Shown here: piece after piece, positions 61,211 through 64,000 of the stretch
Position numbering within the stretch: the stretch's first letter is position 1
How the letters are laid out: every line of letters starts with the position of its first letter
From: Bacillota bacterium
GTDB taxonomy: Bacteria > Bacillota > Limnochordia > Limnochordales > DUMU01
Length of the DNA stretch: 64,000 nucleotides
Direction: 5' to 3'
NCBI GenBank assembly: GCA_012839805.1
Contig: DUMU01000039.1
Span: 1 to 64,000 of the forward strand
Made by a program: the position numbers and the translations under genes
The notes under the pieces: generated by a model
The model's database searches: none
What the model was told of the DNA's origin: nothing
The model's input: only the letters and a program-made list of their open reading frames with translations

Positions 61211-62587
61211 GTGGCAGGAGGGGTAGCGGGGGAATCGCCGGTGCCGCTCAGGGTCGGCCTGTTGGGATTGGGGGTGGTCGGCAGCGGCCTGGTGCAACTC
61301 CTCCGGTGTAACCGCGAGGAGGTCGCGAGACGGCTGGGGGCGCCGATCGAGATCCGGCGGGTGCTTGTCCGTTCGCTGGACAAGCCCCGGCCGGTTCCCG
61401 TCCCCCGGGAGCTTCTTACCACCGATCCCGGCCGTGTACTGCAAGACCCGGAGATCGACGTGATCGTGGAAGTGATGGGCGGGGTCGAGCCGGCCCGGGA
61501 GCTCATTCTGGCCGCCCTGGCGCAGGGGCGACCGGTGGTGACCGCGAACAAGGAGGTCTTGGCCCGCCACGGTCCGGAGCTCTTCCGGGCGGCGGCCGCG
61601 CATGGAGCCGGCCTTTACTTCGAAGCCAGCGTGGCCGCGGGCATCCCGGTGATTCGTAGCCTGGTGCAGGGGCTGGCCGCCAATAAAGTGCGCACCTTGA
61701 TGGGGATCATCAACGGTACGACCAACTACATACTCACCCGGATGATCGAGGAGGGGGCGGAGTTCGCCGTTGCCCTGGAGCAGGCCCAGCGGGCCGGATA
61801 CGCCGAAGCCGATCCCACTTCGGACGTGGACGGGTGGGATGCCGCTTACAAGCTCGCCATCCTTTCCTCGCTTGCTTTCGAGACCTATGTCCCGGTGGAG
61901 TCGGTCTACGTAGAGGGTATTCGCCGGGTAACGCCGGTGGATCTGGCCTACGGCACGGAGCTGGGATTCACCGTGAAGCTCCTTGCCATCGCCAAGAACG
62001 TCAACGGGGCGATCGAAGCCCGGGTGCATCCGACCATGGTGCCGCTCCATCACCCGCTGGCGGCGGTACGGGACGTCTTCAATGCGGTCTACCTGAATGG
62101 CAATGCCTCCGGTGAACTGATGCTCTACGGCCGCGGCGCCGGCTCGCTCCCCACGGCCTCCGCCGTCGCCTCTGATCTGATGGAGGCCGCCGATGACCTG
62201 CGGCGGGGGCAGACGCCGCTGCTTATCCGCCGGCGGCCCGGAGAGTGGGCGAGGAAGGAAGTTTTGCCGATCACCGAGACCCGTACCCGGTTTTATTTGC
62301 GTTTTCTCGTCCACGATCAACCGGGAGTACTGGCAGCCATCGCCGCCGCCTTCGGCAAGACGGGGGTCAGCATCGAATCGGTGATCCAGAAGGGCCGGGG
62401 ACGTTCCCCGGTGGACCTGGTCTTCGTTACTCACGAGGCGAAGGAAGCCAATGTCCGGGAAGCGCTGCGGGAGATCGGCCAATTGCCGGTAGTTCACCAG
62501 GTAGCAAGCGTCATACGGGTGGAGGACGGCAGTTCCCAGGAGGAAATGGGGCCGGCCGGCTCGACGGAGGAAGCACGGTGTGAGTAG
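61211..62587 (+). CDS. hom: Homoserine dehydrogenase
   Basis: 458-aa NAD(P)-dependent reduction of aspartate semialdehyde to homoserine. Rossmann motif VGLLGLGVVGSGLVQLL, then VVTANKEVLA, GIINGTTNYILTRM and GYAEADPTSDVDGWDAAYKL. A C-terminal ACT domain starts near FLVHDQPGVLAAIAAAFGK and may bind threonine. Start GTG 61211 with AGAGGAGG at 8 nt. The stop overlaps thrB by 8 nt. First gene of the hom-thrB-lysC unit. Confidence 0.96.
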   Translation: MAGGVAGESPVPLRVGLLGLGVVGSGLVQLLRCNREEVARRLGAPIEIRRVLVRSLDKPRPVPVPRELLTTDPGRVLQDPEIDVIVEVMGGVEPARELILAALAQGRPVVTANKEVLARHGPELFRAAAAHGAGLYFEASVAAGIPVIRSLVQGLAANKVRTLMGIINGTTNYILTRMIEEGAEFAVALEQAQRAGYAEADPTSDVDGWDAAYKLAILSSLAFETYVPVESVYVEGIRRVTPVDLAYGTELGFTVKLLAIAKNVNGAIEARVHPTMVPLHHPLAAVRDVFNAVYLNGNASGELMLYGRGAGSLPTASAVASDLMEAADDLRRGQTPLLIRRRPGEWARKEVLPITETRTRFYLRFLVHDQPGVLAAIAAAFGKTGVSIESVIQKGRGRSPVDLVFVTHEAKEANVREALREIGQLPVVHQVASVIRVEDGSSQEEMGPAGSTEEARCE

Positions 62588-63641
62588 CGGCGAAAGGTGG
62601 GGAGCGGCCGGTAGCTTCCTGGTGAAGGTGCCCGCTACCACGGCCAACCTCGGGCCGGGCTTCGATACCCTCGGGCTCGCACTGGACCTCTATAATGACG
62701 TCCAGGTCGAGCCCATCGGCGGGACACCATGGGATGGGGTTGCCGGCCGGGCGGAGCGGTTCCCGGTAGAAGTGCTGATCGGGGGGGAAGGCGCGGGAGG
62801 CGACGAACGGGAACGTCTTACCCAAGACGAACGGAACTTAGTAGTCCGGGCGTTCCTCGCCGGTTGGTCCCGGTGGCGCCCGCAGGAAGAGGTTCCGGCG
62901 GTGCGGCTCCGTTGCCGGAATCGTATTCCGCTCAGCTCGGGACTGGGCAGCAGCGCGGCGGCGGTGACGGCAGGACTCCTGGCGGCCGCCGGGCTTTGCT
63001 GCCGGCTTGGGAGCATCGACAGTTCGGCTCCGGCCGGCCACCAGGGGGTCACACTGTACCGGCCGGCCGGTTGGCTCGCCGAGCTGCTGGAGCTGGCCAC
63101 CGATTTCGAAGGGCATCCGGACAACGTCGCCGCGGCGCTCTTCGGCGGATTGACGGTGGCCCTCCGTCAGGGTAACGGGCTCGCCGTGGGGCGGGTGGTG
63201 CCCCGGGAGCCGGTCTGGGCGGCGCTGGTCGTTCCCCGGTTCTGTTTGGGTACCGCTCTCTCCCGCTCGATCCTGCCGGAAAAGGTATCCCGTCAGGATG
63301 CGGTTTTCAACCTGGGGCGGGTGGCCTGGATGCTGCTGGCGGCGGCCGCGGGCAACTGGAAGGAAGCAGGAAGGGCCATGGAAGACCGCCTCCATGAGCC
63401 CCACCGGGTGGCGCTGGTGCCGGGCCTGGAAGAAGCCCTGCAAGCGGCCCGGGAAGCGGGGGCGTGGGGGGCGGCCTTGAGCGGGTCGGGACCCTCGATC
63501 GTCGCCCTGACCCCGGACCGGGCAAGAGCAGAGGTAGTGGCGAGAGCGATGGCCGGGGCTTGGCAACGGGCCGGAGTGGAAAGCCGCCCGCTCTGGTTGC
63601 AGGCGGGGGTTCCGGGCGCTCTCGATAGCTTGATTCGGTAG
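62580..63641 (+). CDS. thrB: Homoserine kinase
   Basis: 353-aa GHMP-family kinase phosphorylating homoserine on the way to threonine. GHMP motifs: [39 protein letters not shown] (phosphate-binding loop) and [18 protein letters not shown]. Late motif [17 protein letters not shown] Ser/Ala-rich insertion lies near residue 145. Start GTG 62580 has GGAGGAA nearby. Confidence 0.95.
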   Translation: MSSGERWGAAGSFLVKVPATTANLGPGFDTLGLALDLYNDVQVEPIGGTPWDGVAGRAERFPVEVLIGGEGAGGDERERLTQDERNLVVRAFLAGWSRWRPQEEVPAVRLRCRNRIPLSSGLGSSAAAVTAGLLAAAGLCCRLGSIDSSAPAGHQGVTLYRPAGWLAELLELATDFEGHPDNVAAALFGGLTVALRQGNGLAVGRVVPREPVWAALVVPRFCLGTALSRSILPEKVSRQDAVFNLGRVAWMLLAAAAGNWKEAGRAMEDRLHEPHRVALVPGLEEALQAAREAGAWGAALSGSGPSIVALTPDRARAEVVARAMAGAWQRAGVESRPLWLQAGVPGALDSLIR

Positions 63642-63657
63642 TGGGAGGCAGGGTAGG

Positions 63658-64000
63658 GTGGGGCTGATAGTTCAAAAGTATGGGGGATCTTCGGTAGCCA
63701 ACACGGCGCGGCTGCGGGCGGTAGCCGAGCGGGTGGTGAGAACCCGGCGCGAGGGCCATCAAGTGGTGGTGGTGGTGTCGGCGCAAGGGGATACGACGGA
63801 TGAACTCATTCGTAAGGCGCACGAACTGACGCCCAATCCGCCCCGGCGCGAGATGGACATGCTCCTTGCCACCGGTGAACAGGCTTCCATCGCCCTGCTC
63901 GCCATCGCCATAGATTGCCTGGGTGAACCGGTGGTCAGCCTTACGGGCGGCCAAGGCGGCATTTATACGGATAACGTTCATACGAAGGCGCGGATCACCC
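63658..64000 (+). CDS. lysC: Aspartate kinase (3' end outside window)
   Basis: First 114 residues of aspartokinase, which starts the aspartate family pathway. Visible motifs: [15 protein letters not shown] at the N-terminus (ATP/aspartate site), [15 protein letters not shown] and [15 protein letters not shown]. Start GTG 63658 follows GGGAGGCAGGGTAGG, 16 nt after thrB. Because the frame runs off the window, the regulatory ACT domains cannot be seen. Confidence 0.93.
   Translation, partial: MGLIVQKYGGSSVANTARLRAVAERVVRTRREGHQVVVVVSAQGDTTDELIRKAHELTPNPPRREMDMLLATGEQASIALLAIAIDCLGEPVVSLTGGQGGIYTDNVHTKARIT

Noticed and set aside
1-64000. tRNA and rRNA genes
   Set aside because: No cloverleaf with a GTTCNANNC T-loop or rRNA core sequence was noticed; a tRNAscan run would be decisive.

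Overview
The window looks like a chromosomal segment of a high-GC (about two-thirds G+C by eye), endospore-forming member of the Bacillota. Evidence: spoVAC-spoVAD-spoVAE-spoVAF followed by lysA, a GerW/YtfJ-type spore protein, spoIIP-like and spoIVA genes, RNase Y-YmdB, ScpA/ScpB, strong AGGAGG-type ribosome binding sites and many GTG starts. Three solute-binding proteins have export signals but no proper lipobox, which hints at a diderm (outer-membrane) Firmicute such as the Limnochordia. That placement is inference.

Layout. 1-5.4 kb: the end of a NarL-type sensor kinase and its regulator, then a cytochrome c maturation set ccmE-ccmA-ccmB-ccmC-ccmD (CcmE is the CxxxY type) and thpR. 5.5-9.7 kb: recA-recX, a promoter-terminator pair bounding about 60 nt, rny and ymdB. 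9.7-27 kb: an accessory region with a TIM-barrel isomerase, a two-headed XRE regulator, an ABC ATPase fragment, an aldo/keto reductase, an IS1634-like remnant, a NitT/TauT-type ABC importer and a fructan-use block (LacI regulator, sugar-binding protein, two secreted GH32 fructanases, PfkB fructokinase). The sugar-binding protein and first GH32 gene are clearly AT-richer than the rest. Two copies of an unknown, apparently structured RNA-like motif lie upstream of the isomerase (9814-9865) and the NitT importer (14286-14336).

27-38.6 kb: dodecin, the spoVA operon behind a sigma-G-like promoter, lysA with its own promoter, scpA, scpB, ytfJ, an inserted solute-binding protein gene, and a ytfI-like (DUF2953) gene. 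38.7-54.2 kb: rluB, a HutP-family gene, and an aromatic amino acid cluster: an AroH chorismate mutase fused to a HisC-type aminotransferase, DAHP synthase and prephenate dehydrogenase. This cluster is split by a MntA-HepT toxin-antitoxin pair and a heterodimeric ABC exporter, then resumes with an AroA-cytidylate kinase fusion, plsC and an S1-domain protein. 54.3-64 kb: a purine permease, a membrane protein, a SpoIIP-like protein, der, spoIVA, and the threonine/lysine genes hom-thrB-lysC (lysC runs off the edge).

How the genes work together. The fructan block would hydrolyse levan or inulin outside the cell membrane, bind a product, and phosphorylate fructose under LacI control, but no sugar permease is present. 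The aro cluster would take erythrose-4-phosphate and PEP to DAHP, and chorismate to prephenate and on to tyrosine or phenylalanine. The hom-thrB-lysC and lysA genes supply aspartate-family amino acids, and diaminopimelate metabolism sits beside the spore genes as in other spore formers. The most unusual items are the AroH-HisC fusion, the duplicated structured motif, the short transcription unit before rny, and large Ala/Gly/Pro-rich insertions in several core proteins (Der, S1, YtfJ, SpoVAF, LysA).
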